Shown: one piece after another, positions 6,822 to 15,116 of the stretch | Position numbering within the stretch: the stretch's first letter is position 1 | Layout: each line of letters begins with the position of its first letter | From: Granulicella sapmiensis | GTDB lineage: Bacteria; Acidobacteriota; Terriglobia; Terriglobales; Acidobacteriaceae | Direction: 5' to 3' | Length of the DNA: 33,928 nucleotides | Assembly: GCA_026225395.1 (NCBI GenBank) | Contig: JAMFSR010000034.1 | Coordinates: 1 to 33,928, forward strand | Notes under the pieces: model-generated | Databases searched by the model: none | Told to the model about the DNA's origin: nothing | The model's input: only the letters and a program-made list of their open reading frames with translations | Position numbers and translations under genes: made by a program

Positions 6822-9290
6822 CTACATCTCTTCGTCATCGCCGATTGGCATACCTGGCGGCGCATCTACCGGCTTCTCCGGCACGAACTTCGCCGGGTCA
6901 CGCTCGAACTCCTGCATGCGCTCGATCATCGCGTTGCGGTGGATCGCCTCCGCCGTATCTTCGAGCGGCTTGGCTGTCGTCATCGCCTTCAGCACATCCT
7001 CAATGTGCGACCGTGCAATCGCCCGCGCCTGGCTGGATGCAACAGGGTTCACCGCAAGCGACATCATCGCTTCCAGTCCGCGAAACTCCACGGCTCGCTC
7101 CACTTCGGAAGTCATGCTGTGTCCGCCTTCGGGACGCTCCGCGGTGGTCTTCGAAACAGCTTCCAGCACGCCCCGCAGTGAAGGCGACGCCGGCAAACGC
7201 ATGTGGTACTCAATCAACCGGCTCGCCCGCGCCGGATCGAGCAGCACCTGCAGCGTCAGATCGGCGCTTGCCTCCGCAGCGGCAATCGGATCGAACGTCA
7301 GCCCCGTATGCGAGGGTAGTGACTCCTGTGTACGCGGCCATCCCGGCGGATGCGGCGGCAAAATATGCAGCAGCGACTCCGGCAGCGTCAGTGTCTCCGG
7401 TCGCAGCGTCTTCAGCACCGCGTCCAGCGCTTTGTTCTGCTCCTCGGGCGCAACGACCGTTGGTGCAGCCTGTCCATCGCCGCGCAGGTTGTACTCATAA
7501 TTCAACCCACCGATAACCTTAATCGCAGCCTCAGTCTGATAGCGATGCAGCAGATACAGCGGCACCAGCGTCTCTTCCAGCTGCGCCATCGGCGTGCCTG
7601 CACGAACAGCACCTTCGCCAAATTGCATCAGCGCTGCCGCCCGCACGGTCAAGATACGATCAAGCTCCGCCGCCGCATCCGGCCCGTTGTCCCATAAGTG
7701 CGCGTGCGGATGCGCGGACCCAAACGGTCTTGCATCTTCATCGGTGATGTACGGAATCCCACTCTTCTCGGCATCCGCCAGAATCCCATCCAGCGCCGCA
7801 TGCTCGTCGCTGTGCGGCGCAAACTCACGATAGCCATAATCGATAGCCACCTTGTCCCACGCGCCGATGTTCTCCGCATACGCATGCGACAAGTCGGGCT
7901 TTCCATCCGCATCAAGCGTGATGTACGGATGCGGATAATCCATCACGCTCGCACCCTGCGCGTAACTCGAAGCCGCAAAGTTATGCATCAGCCCCAGCGT
8001 ATGGCCGGTCTCATGCGCTGCAAGCTGCCGCAGCCGCGCCAGCACCATCTTCAGCATCGGATCATCCGCCGGTGTCTTGCCATCCTTGTACGGTGCAAGC
8101 AGCGCTTCAGCGATCAGATAATCCTGCCGCCCTCGCAACGACCCCAGCGTCACATTGCCCTTCAGAATTTCGCCGGTGCGAGGATTCATCACCGCCGACC
8201 CATAGCTCCATCCGCGTGTGTAGCGATGCACCCACTGGATGATGTTGTACCGAACATCCATCGGGTCCGCAGCTTCCGGCAGCAGATCCACGCGAAATGT
8301 TCCCGCCACCCATCCAGCAGCCTGGAAAGCCTGATCCCACCAGCGCGCGCCTTCCAGCAGCGCCGTGCGAATCGGCTCCGGCGCACCACGGTCCACGTAG
8401 TACTGAATCGGCGCAACAGCCTCGCATGCCGTAGCACAGTTTGCATCCTTCTTTACCAAACGATGCCGCGCGACGAACTGCTGATCGAGCGGTTCGCCGA
8501 GCGGGGTCGTGTAATCGCGATAGCTGTTCGCAAAGTACCCAGCTCGCGGATCGAACCGCCGCGGCGCAAACCCCGCCTCCGGCAGCGCCACAAACGAGCT
8601 CCGCTCGCGCACCGTCATCGCATGAGCGTCCGGAGTCACATCGTTCACAAACTTGCCCTGCGCTGCTCCATCGATGGTAAAGGTCAACTCCGCTTCCACC
8701 TCCGTGTTCCGCGGAAATGCCTTCGTATCGTCCAGCGCGATCACCGAACGCGAACCGTCCACCTTGTACGCACCTTGCTTGGTCGCGGCGAGCGCTTCGA
8801 CAACATGATGCACATCGCTCAAAAAGAAGTCGGTCGCATCCACCAGCACCGCGTCGCCGGTCTCCGCCTCAACTTTGAATCCCCACAGCACCGATTCCGG
8901 AAACGACTGCCGCACTGCCAGCGTCTCCGCTGCATCCGAGGACCCGCTGCGGAACGCCACGTTCGGCTGCACCAGCAGTACCTTCGGCCCGGTGCGTTCA
9001 AAACGTACAATCCGGGCATCGCCCACTTGCCCCCGGTCCAGCCCCAGATCGTTCGATCCCGTCCCGTAGGGCAGAGAGTCGGTATAAATCATGTCGCTAT
9101 CGAGCTTTGGAATCTCCAGGTACAGCTTGCCCGCCTTCGCATCCCAATTCATTGGCAGAAAACCCGCCATATGCTTCATCCCGGCAGTCTTTCCGGCGAT
9201 GGTTGTCACCTTGGCATCGGCAGGCTTGGCGATAGGAGCTTGGGCGAAGGAAGGCGCGGCGAGCAGGACGAGCACAAGGGCAGAGCGCAT
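6822..9290 (-). CDS. Secreted zinc metalloprotease (DUF5117 / Met-zincin family)
   Basis: An 822-residue exported protein. The start at 9290 gives a clean signal peptide (MRSALVLVLLAAPSFAQA) and is preceded by GAAAAG; the upstream 20 residues of the longer frame look spurious. The zinc site HETGHTLGLMHNF begins at residue 426, followed by the Met-turn-like SVMDYPHPY, as in the PF16313 Met-zincin domain. The N-terminal half has the strand-rich features of the DUF5118/DUF5117 region (KLYLEIPKLDSDMIY, then RFERTGPKVLLVQPN). Such proteins are common in Acidobacteriota and Bacteroidota; substrates are unknown. It is divergent from the sugar transporter and first of a possible three-gene run with gntR and the phosphatidyltransferase. 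Confidence 0.88.
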   Translation of the reverse strand: MRSALVLVLLAAPSFAQAPIAKPADAKVTTIAGKTAGMKHMAGFLPMNWDAKAGKLYLEIPKLDSDMIYTDSLPYGTGSNDLGLDRGQVGDARIVRFERTGPKVLLVQPNVAFRSGSSDAAETLAVRQSFPESVLWGFKVEAETGDAVLVDATDFFLSDVHHVVEALAATKQGAYKVDGSRSVIALDDTKAFPRNTEVEAELTFTIDGAAQGKFVNDVTPDAHAMTVRERSSFVALPEAGFAPRRFDPRAGYFANSYRDYTTPLGEPLDQQFVARHRLVKKDANCATACEAVAPIQYYVDRGAPEPIRTALLEGARWWDQAFQAAGWVAGTFRVDLLPEAADPMDVRYNIIQWVHRYTRGWSYGSAVMNPRTGEILKGNVTLGSLRGRQDYLIAEALLAPYKDGKTPADDPMLKMVLARLRQLAAHETGHTLGLMHNFAASSYAQGASVMDYPHPYITLDADGKPDLSHAYAENIGAWDKVAIDYGYREFAPHSDEHAALDGILADAEKSGIPYITDEDARPFGSAHPHAHLWDNGPDAAAELDRILTVRAAALMQFGEGAVRAGTPMAQLEETLVPLYLLHRYQTEAAIKVIGGLNYEYNLRGDGQAAPTVVAPEEQNKALDAVLKTLRPETLTLPESLLHILPPHPPGWPRTQESLPSHTGLTFDPIAAAEASADLTLQVLLDPARASRLIEYHMRLPASPSLRGVLEAVSKTTAERPEGGHSMTSEVERAVEFRGLEAMMSLAVNPVASSQARAIARSHIEDVLKAMTTAKPLEDTAEAIHRNAMIERMQEFERDPAKFVPEKPVDAPPGMPIGDDEEM

Positions 9291-9378
9291 GATCTTTTCT
9301 AGCACGCCACGTACCGCCTCAAATTCGGCATAATGGTGTGCTGTTCGCATTTACCCGACCCCGGAGTCCCCAACCCGC

Positions 9379-10386
9379 ATGTTCGTTCCCGCAACCTTCA
9401 CCATCGCTCTTCTCATGACCATCCTCAGCACCATCTGCTGGGGATCCTGGGCCAACACCTTCAAGCGCACCCGCAACTACCGCTTCGAGCTCTTCGGCTG
9501 GGACTTCGGCGTCGGCATCCTCTTCATCTCCGTCGTTCTGGCCTTCACCATGGGCAGCCATGCCGGCGGCCCCACGGCGTTCCTCGCTAACCTGCATCAG
9601 GCCACACCTGCTGCGCTGGTTTATGGCATGCTCGGCGGCTTTGTCTTCAGTATCGCGAACCTGTTGCTCGTCGGCGCGATTGAACTGGTCGGTCTCGCCA
9701 TCGCCTTTCCGCTGGCCATCGGCATTGCGTTGGTCGAAGGCACCTTGATCAGCTATCTCATCCATCCCTCCGGCAACGCGACGCTGCTCTTCGCCGGCGT
9801 CGCCATGGCGCTGATCGCGGTCATCTTTATTGGCTTCGGCTACGCCGCACGAGGCATTCCCGGCGCCGTGCCTACGCGCAAGGGCATCATCATCTGTCTC
9901 ATCTCCGGCGTACTCATGGGCTCATGGGCGCCTTTCCTCGCCAAGGCATTTCAAGGCACCGGCGTTCCTGCCGACACCGGACTGATGGTCGGCGGCGTCT
10001 CGCCGTACACGGGGGCCGTGTTCATGACGCTCGGCGCCTTCCTCTGTGGCTTCATCATCATCCCCATCCTTATGAAGAAGCCGCTCACCGGCACACCCAT
10101 CACCATGGAAGGCTACGTCAAGGCTCCGTTCAGCTATCACTTATGGGGCATCCTGAGCGGCTGCATCTGGGGTCTCGGCACCACGCTCAACCTCGTCGCC
10201 GGCGGTAAGGTCGGCCTGCCCATCTCCTACGCCATCGGCCAGGCTTCGCCCATGATCGCCACACTCTGGGGCGTCTTCGTTTATAAAGAGTTCGCGGGCG
10301 CGCGCCCCAAGGCGAAGATGTACCTCGCGCTGATGTTCGCCTCTTACGTGCTGGCGCTTGTGCTAATCTCCCGCGCCTACAGCTAG
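9379..10386 (+). CDS. GRP/RhaT-type sugar transporter (DMT superfamily)
   Basis: A 335-residue integral membrane protein with about ten hydrophobic helices. The N-terminus ILSTICWGSWANTFKRTRNYRFELFGWDF is typical of glucose/ribose porter (GRP) and RhaT-like members of the drug/metabolite superfamily, which import sugars by cation symport. It lies 54 nt before a ribokinase on the same strand, which suggests uptake of ribose or a related pentose (inference from context). Expression probably starts in the short divergent spacer 9291-9378. The Shine-Dalgarno is weak and distant (CCGGAG about 13 nt upstream). Confidence 0.82.
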   Translation: MFVPATFTIALLMTILSTICWGSWANTFKRTRNYRFELFGWDFGVGILFISVVLAFTMGSHAGGPTAFLANLHQATPAALVYGMLGGFVFSIANLLLVGAIELVGLAIAFPLAIGIALVEGTLISYLIHPSGNATLLFAGVAMALIAVIFIGFGYAARGIPGAVPTRKGIIICLISGVLMGSWAPFLAKAFQGTGVPADTGLMVGGVSPYTGAVFMTLGAFLCGFIIIPILMKKPLTGTPITMEGYVKAPFSYHLWGILSGCIWGLGTTLNLVAGGKVGLPISYAIGQASPMIATLWGVFVYKEFAGARPKAKMYLALMFASYVLALVLISRAYS

Positions 10387-10440
10387 CCCACGTCAACAAC
10401 AGGCGCAACGCGTCGCAGCTAAAGAAATCAGGAAATCATC

Positions 10441-11388
10441 ATGTCAAACAAAGTTTTCATCCTCGGTAGTTTTGTCGCCGATGTCGCATTCCGTTCCTCA
10501 CGCCTGCCCGCATGGGGTGAGACACTCATGGGTTCCAACTTCGCGCTCGGCCCCGGCGGCAAAGGCTCGAACCAGGCCGTCGCCGCCGCACGCGCCCTCG
10601 CCGGTTCCGGCCACAAAGCTCAATTCCTTTCAAAGCTTGGTGACGACGCCTTCGGCAAACTTGCCCGCGACATATGGGAAGACGCCGGCGTAGACGCCTC
10701 GCTTACCCGCAACTGCATTGTTGCCACCGGCGCAGCCGCCATCCTCATCGACGAGAAGAGCGGCGAAAACGCCATCATCATCGTCCCCGGCGCCTGCTTC
10801 ACGCTAACGCCGGCCGAGGTCGAAGAAGCCACCGACGACATCCGCTCCGCCACCGTCTTCCTCACCCAGCTCGAACTACCGCTAAACACCGTGGAGCGTG
10901 GCCTCGAGCTCGCCCGCGCCGGCGGCGTACCCACCATCCTCAACCCGGCACCCGCACCCACGCATCCGCTGCCAGACGCTCTCCTCGCGCTCTCCGACTA
11001 CGTCATCCCCAACGAAACCGAAGCTGCCATCCTCTCTGGCCTTCCCGTCGAAAACCTCGAGCAAGCCAAAGCCGCCGCGAAGAAACTCCAGGCGCTCGGC
11101 GCCCGCAACATCATCCTCACCCTCGGCTCCCAGGGCGCACTCGTCCTCACAGCCGAAGGCACCGAAACCCTCGTACCCTCCTTCAACGCCGGCCCCGTCG
11201 TCGAAACCACCGGCGCAGGCGACGCCTTCTGCGGTGGCTTCGCCGCTGCCCTCGCCGAGGGCCAGCCCCTGCTCGAGGCCGTCCGCTTCGGTTGTGCCAC
11301 CGCCGGCATCTCCGTCACGCGTCCCGGCACAGCCCCCTCTATGCCCAAGCGCGCGGAGATCGAAGCCCTTTTGAAAAAAGCAAGCTAG
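10441..11388 (+). CDS. rbsK: Ribokinase (PfkB family)
   Basis: A 315-residue sugar kinase of typical length, with AGGAAA before the ATG. The N-terminal PfkB motif is LGPGGKGSNQAVAAARAL (about residues 37-54). The C-terminal anion-hole and catalytic-base motif is ETTGAGDAFCGGF (about 258-270). NPAPA and PNETEA blocks between them are typical of ribokinases, which phosphorylate D-ribose to ribose-5-phosphate. It forms an operon with the upstream transporter. Its stop shares a CTAG with the stop of the convergent radical SAM gene, so no terminator separates them. Confidence 0.9.
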   Translation: MSNKVFILGSFVADVAFRSSRLPAWGETLMGSNFALGPGGKGSNQAVAAARALAGSGHKAQFLSKLGDDAFGKLARDIWEDAGVDASLTRNCIVATGAAAILIDEKSGENAIIIVPGACFTLTPAEVEEATDDIRSATVFLTQLELPLNTVERGLELARAGGVPTILNPAPAPTHPLPDALLALSDYVIPNETEAAILSGLPVENLEQAKAAAKKLQALGARNIILTLGSQGALVLTAEGTETLVPSFNAGPVVETTGAGDAFCGGFAAALAEGQPLLEAVRFGCATAGISVTRPGTAPSMPKRAEIEALLKKAS

Positions 11389-12497
11389 GCAAACAGCAGC
11401 GCCTGAGGCTGGTCGCTCACTACGCTCACCGGCCCCTTGCGAACCACCCCGGCATCCTTGGTTTGCAACGCATCGTAAGCACGCTCTCCCAGTCCATGCT
11501 TGTGGCGCACACGCTGTAACAGCAGCGCCATCTTCTTCCGGTACGCAGGAGCGGCAAAGTCCACTGTCGCAAAGCGCTTCGCATAGTCCTCCGCTAAAGA
11601 AGGGAAGTGCTCGCGAACGAAACTCAGGTAGGTAGGACGCGAGCACGACTTGAGAAACAACGCTCCGGCGCCCAGAAAACTGGCGCCGGCCTCCGCGGCT
11701 CGTGCGGCAACAGCATCGAGCGCGGTTTCGTTGTCGGTTATCCCTGGCAACAGGGGCGAGCACAGCACGCCGGTTGTAATCCCGGCTTGCCGCAACTTCC
11801 TGACCGCGTTGAAGCGCAGATCCGGCCGCGGAGCCCTCGACTCCAACAGCCGCGCCAGCTTCGCGTCGACGGTCGTAATAGTGATGTGCACAATAAGTCG
11901 ATTGCGCTTCGCAATCTCAGCCAGCAGATCCACGTCGCGCTCAATCAGCGACGACTTGGTCACGATGCCGAGTTTGTAACCCTCATGCTTGGCGAACACC
12001 TCCAGCAGGCTCCGCGTAATCCCCATGCGCCGCTCAATTGGCTGATACGGATCGGTCGCTGTGCCCAGCGCGATCTCTTCCGCCGGATCGATCTTCCGCA
12101 GCTCCTGCTCCAGCAACCACGCAGCGTTCTCTTTCATGTAGATCTCGCGCTCAAAGGCCAGCGCCCATGGCTGCTGCGCGGCGTCATACGTCCCCGGCGC
12201 AACCTCCGCAATCGGCTCCGGCTGCAAAAACTCATGTGTGTAACGCGCATAGCAGTACTTGCACCCAAACTCACACCCGCGGTACGGATTGATCGAATAA
12301 GCCATCCACAACTGCCGTTTCGACACCGAGCGGTTCAGAATCGACCGCGCCTGCATCGACTTGAACTCGATCAAATGCCCGTCGTCAGCATGCTCTGCTT
12401 CGGCGGCCAACCGCGCCATGCCCACCGGCGCCTGCGGCAAAATAGGGAACAAGCTCGCCGAACCATCCTTACCATTCGCCTTCGCTAGTTTCGCCAT
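11385..12497 (-). CDS. PA0069-family radical SAM protein (SplB-like)
   Basis: A 370-residue radical SAM enzyme. The cluster motif is YRGCEFGCKYCYARY, with Cys75, Cys79 and Cys82 in CxxxCxxC spacing. The conserved GTATDPYQPIE block and the LGIVTKS strand are typical of the SplB-like PA0069/Rv2578c group, whose reactions remain undefined. The C-terminus has an RVRHKHGLGERAYD segment. It is convergent with rbsK, with overlapping stop codons. An AlkD-like repair gene lies just upstream on the same strand (76-nt gap), which allows a DNA-lesion role, but this is speculative. Confidence 0.85.
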   Translation of the reverse strand: MAKLAKANGKDGSASLFPILPQAPVGMARLAAEAEHADDGHLIEFKSMQARSILNRSVSKRQLWMAYSINPYRGCEFGCKYCYARYTHEFLQPEPIAEVAPGTYDAAQQPWALAFEREIYMKENAAWLLEQELRKIDPAEEIALGTATDPYQPIERRMGITRSLLEVFAKHEGYKLGIVTKSSLIERDVDLLAEIAKRNRLIVHITITTVDAKLARLLESRAPRPDLRFNAVRKLRQAGITTGVLCSPLLPGITDNETALDAVAARAAEAGASFLGAGALFLKSCSRPTYLSFVREHFPSLAEDYAKRFATVDFAAPAYRKKMALLLQRVRHKHGLGERAYDALQTKDAGVVRKGPVSVVSDQPQALLFA

Positions 12498-12573
12498 ATC
12501 TTCGCCTCTTGAAAGACGAGCCTATGCCGACCCTGCGAACGCGTCAAGTGGAAAATTCAAGAAGTTAACACCC

Positions 12574-13290
12574 TCAGCAGCGGATGGTCTTCCGCTTCTG
12601 CCCCACCCTGTCCATATCCTCAATCTTCGCTATGTACTCGGTCGCCAACGGCACTTTGCACGCCGTCTCGCCCATATTCACGGAAACCACCCCAAGCTTC
12701 TTCGCCGTCTCTTTCGCCTTCTTCAGTAACGGCTTCACATACGTCCCCACCGAAATCACAAAGCCATTCATCGTATAGCGCGTCCGGTTCGGCGCAGTGT
12801 CGATCTCCTTCATCACCCGCTCCAGCAAGCCCTCAATCTCCGTCAGTTCCAGCTCCGCATCCGGCGTCGTCGCAAGCAGTCCCGCATACGTACACCAACC
12901 CGAGGCGGCTACATGCTCCGTCTTCGATTTGGTCCACTTCAATGCCAGCGCACGAGCCGCAGGACTTTCCACCGCAACCCACGGCACCGTGTGCTCGGAG
13001 ATCATCGAGATCCCCTGCGAGCCATCAGCCCACGCCTGCAGCTGCTTCTCGCTCATCAACTTGCCGCTCGCGACCATCCCCGCCAGGTACATCGCCTCCA
13101 TAAAGCCGGTCGCGTAAAGCTCGAGCGCCAGCTGCTGTTGGCCCTTCAACCCCTTCGCCATCACCTTCAGATCGGCAACGCTCACGCCCAGGATGTGGTC
13201 CGCCGACCCACCATGCCGCACCAGAATCGCGCGTGTCTTTTCACTACCCTTAGCCTTCAGGCTACTCAACACGGAATCCACCGTAGGCAT
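12574..13290 (-). CDS. AlkD-like DNA alkylation repair protein
   Basis: A 238-residue all-helical protein matching the PF08713 DNA alkylation repair family, whose HEAT-like repeats form glycosylases acting on alkylated purines. Visible family features are the N-terminal helical VLSSLKAKGSEKTRAI, GVSVADLKVMAKGLK, the ALELYATGFMEAMYLAGMV repeat and SVGTYVKPLLKKAKETAKKLG. I could not place the AlkD catalytic Trp/Asp pair with certainty, so activity is unproven; some relatives lack it. It lies upstream of the radical SAM gene on the same strand. Confidence 0.75.
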   Translation of the reverse strand: MPTVDSVLSSLKAKGSEKTRAILVRHGGSADHILGVSVADLKVMAKGLKGQQQLALELYATGFMEAMYLAGMVASGKLMSEKQLQAWADGSQGISMISEHTVPWVAVESPAARALALKWTKSKTEHVAASGWCTYAGLLATTPDAELELTEIEGLLERVMKEIDTAPNRTRYTMNGFVISVGTYVKPLLKKAKETAKKLGVVSVNMGETACKVPLATEYIAKIEDMDRVGQKRKTIRC

Positions 13291-13353
13291 GGCTTACCCC
13301 TCGCGCAGCATCGCACTGCTACGCAAAAAGATAAAGCCTTTTCCTATCCGCGA

Positions 13354-14235
13354 CTAGGCCTTATAGCCCAACCCTGTCAGCACGCCACGCATATAAGCAA
13401 AGCTCTCAATCACACCCGGCATCGGATTATCCGGGAAGATCTCATACTCCAGGTCAACGTTCCCCGGATACTTGATCTCGATCAGCGCCTTGAAAATTTC
13501 ACGCACCGGCATAATGCCCGCACCAACAGCCACCTGGCTGTCCTTCGCGTCGGGCTTGGCCAGGTCCTTCATGTGCATGTCGAACAACCGCGGCCCCACC
13601 TTGTGAATCGCATCCACAACGTCGGTCCCGGCGCGCATCGTGTGGCCCACATCCATACACGACCCCATCCGCGGGTCCATGCCCTTCATCGCCGCCAGCA
13701 CGGTCAGCGGAGAAGGCCACACCTTGTCCTCAGGCCCATGGTTGTGGATCGCAAACTTGATGTCGTACTCCTTCACCAGCTTCTCAATCGCCGGCAGGCT
13801 CTCAGGCAGCGGATCGCCCGCCACGATCACCTTCACCCCGGCTGCCTTCGCATACTCAAAGTTCTTACGGAACTCCGCCGGCTCCTTGAAGTACACCGTA
13901 CCAACCGCCGTCACCTTGATGCCATTCGCCGCATAATCATCCAATGCAGCTTTTTCGGCTTCAGCAGAAGTGCTCGGCAGGTGGTCCTTGGTGTCTTTGC
14001 AGTTCACCGTCGTCAAGTGCAGCTGCTTGATGGCCTTGATCACATCCGCGCGCTGCATGTTGCGCAGCGTGTAGCTGGCAAGGCCCAGCCGTATGGGCGA
14101 TGGCGTCCCGGTTTCTTCGCGGGGAGCAGCGGCAAAGGCTCGTTCTGAGGCGGAAGGCAGGTAGCTGGCGGCGGCAAGAGCAGCGCCTGTCCGCAGGAAG
14201 TTGCGACGGCTCGAAGGCGAAAGGGAGTTCTTCAT
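13354..14235 (-). CDS. Tat-exported sugar phosphate isomerase/epimerase-like TIM-barrel protein
   Basis: A 293-residue protein from ATG 14235; the frame extends further upstream but that part is not protein-like. The N-terminus SSRRNFLRTGAALAAASYLP is a twin-arginine signal. The mature part is an AP-endonuclease-2/xylose isomerase-like barrel (PF01261): RLGLASYTLR, FAIHNHGPED, GSCMDVGHTMRAG, FDMHMKDLAK and NVDLEYE carry the probable metal-binding Glu, His and Asp residues. Export suggests periplasmic sugar metabolism, an arrangement common in Acidobacteriota and Planctomycetota. The substrate is unknown. It is divergent from the DUF2062 gene. Confidence 0.83.
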   Translation of the reverse strand: MKNSLSPSSRRNFLRTGAALAAASYLPSASERAFAAAPREETGTPSPIRLGLASYTLRNMQRADVIKAIKQLHLTTVNCKDTKDHLPSTSAEAEKAALDDYAANGIKVTAVGTVYFKEPAEFRKNFEYAKAAGVKVIVAGDPLPESLPAIEKLVKEYDIKFAIHNHGPEDKVWPSPLTVLAAMKGMDPRMGSCMDVGHTMRAGTDVVDAIHKVGPRLFDMHMKDLAKPDAKDSQVAVGAGIMPVREIFKALIEIKYPGNVDLEYEIFPDNPMPGVIESFAYMRGVLTGLGYKA

Positions 14236-14401
14236 GCCGCGAATCCTACGCGACCCACTCCTCGCTCGTCCAGTCGCCAGCCTCCAGTCAACCGGATGTA
14301 TAGGTTTTCCGCCTCTCGGGAGGCAGAGCCGCCAATCCAGGCATCGTATCCTCAGACGGGCGCGTCGCCGCAACTTTGGGCCGCCGTCGAGGGTGTCAGG
14401 T

Positions 14402-14893
14402 TTGGAGCAATCGAATTTCTTCCGGCGGCGAATCATCGAGCCGCTGCTCCAATTGCTTCGAATCGGAGCCACGCCGCATCAGCTGGCGTGGTCCATCGCC
14501 ATTGGCATTGTCATCGGCATCAACCCCCTGCTCGGTTCGACCACCCTGGTCGCCCTCGCGCTCACGCCCGTCTTCCGCCTGAACATTGTCGCCTCGCAGC
14601 TCGGAAACCACGTCATGTACCCGCTGGAGCTCCTGCTCTTCCCGGTCTTCATCCGCCTCGGCATCGCCCTCTTTCACACTCCCGGTCTCCCGCTCGAACG
14701 CAAAGCCCTCATCCACGCCGTCAAGTTCCACCCCTGGGACACCACCAAGCTCCTCTGGAGCTGGGAGTGGCATGCCCTGGTCGTCTGGGCCATCGCCGCC
14801 ATCATCCTCGCGCCTCTCCTCCAGCGAGCTCTCCGTCCCGCGCTCGAGCACATGCTCAATCGCCTCCATCACGAACCCATCGTCGAAAAATAG
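14402..14893 (+). CDS. DUF2062 membrane protein
   Basis: The conserved part begins NFFRRRIIEPLLQLLRIGATPHQLAWS and continues with AIGIVIGINPLLGSTT, the hallmark of DUF2062. Three to four hydrophobic segments follow. A TTG at 14402 with GAGGG 8 nt upstream gives a 163-residue protein; the frame is open back to an ATG at 14201, but that part is basic, non-conserved and overlaps the divergent isomerase start. GTG at 14393 is an alternative. Function of the family is unknown; members often sit near lipid or envelope genes. Confidence 0.7.
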   Translation: MEQSNFFRRRIIEPLLQLLRIGATPHQLAWSIAIGIVIGINPLLGSTTLVALALTPVFRLNIVASQLGNHVMYPLELLLFPVFIRLGIALFHTPGLPLERKALIHAVKFHPWDTTKLLWSWEWHALVVWAIAAIILAPLLQRALRPALEHMLNRLHHEPIVEK

Positions 14894-14909
14894 ACCTCGC
14901 CGCCTTGCG

Positions 14910-14956
14910 TTCCCGTTTTGGGAAATTTCCCTCCACCCAATGTCGCAATTGGGAAA
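14910..14956. promoter_or_regulatory. Overlapping inverted repeats upstream of the collagen-like gene
   Basis: TTCCC (14910-14914) pairs with GGGAA (14920-14924). GGGAAATTTCCC (14920-14931) is a perfect 12-bp palindrome. CCCAAT (14936-14941) pairs with ATTGGG (14948-14953). The octamer TTGGGAAA occurs twice, at 14918-14925 and 14949-14956, 31 bp apart (about three helical turns). A possible -10, TATACA, lies at 14975-14980. This looks like a multi-site operator; the binding protein is unknown. Confidence 0.4.
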
Positions 14957-15116
14957 GTCTCGCCATCCGGAACATATACAACTAATCCAAGAATCCATTT
15001 GAAACTCAGGCCGACTCTCCTGGGGTTTCTTTGCTCTTTTTCCTGCGTTCTGCGTTCCGGTTCGGGCCGTGGCGACGTGCACCGCTGAGCTTTGATCGTT
15101 GTGGGGGACCTGGAAG

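Noticed and set aside
7698..9302. A 534-codon plus-strand frame opposite the metalloprotease
   Set aside because: Arg/His-rich shadow of a clear metalloprotease with signal peptide and HExxH motif.
12913..14148. A 411-codon plus-strand frame opposite the AlkD-like and isomerase genes
   Set aside because: It spans two real minus-strand genes and is His/Arg-rich with no family features.
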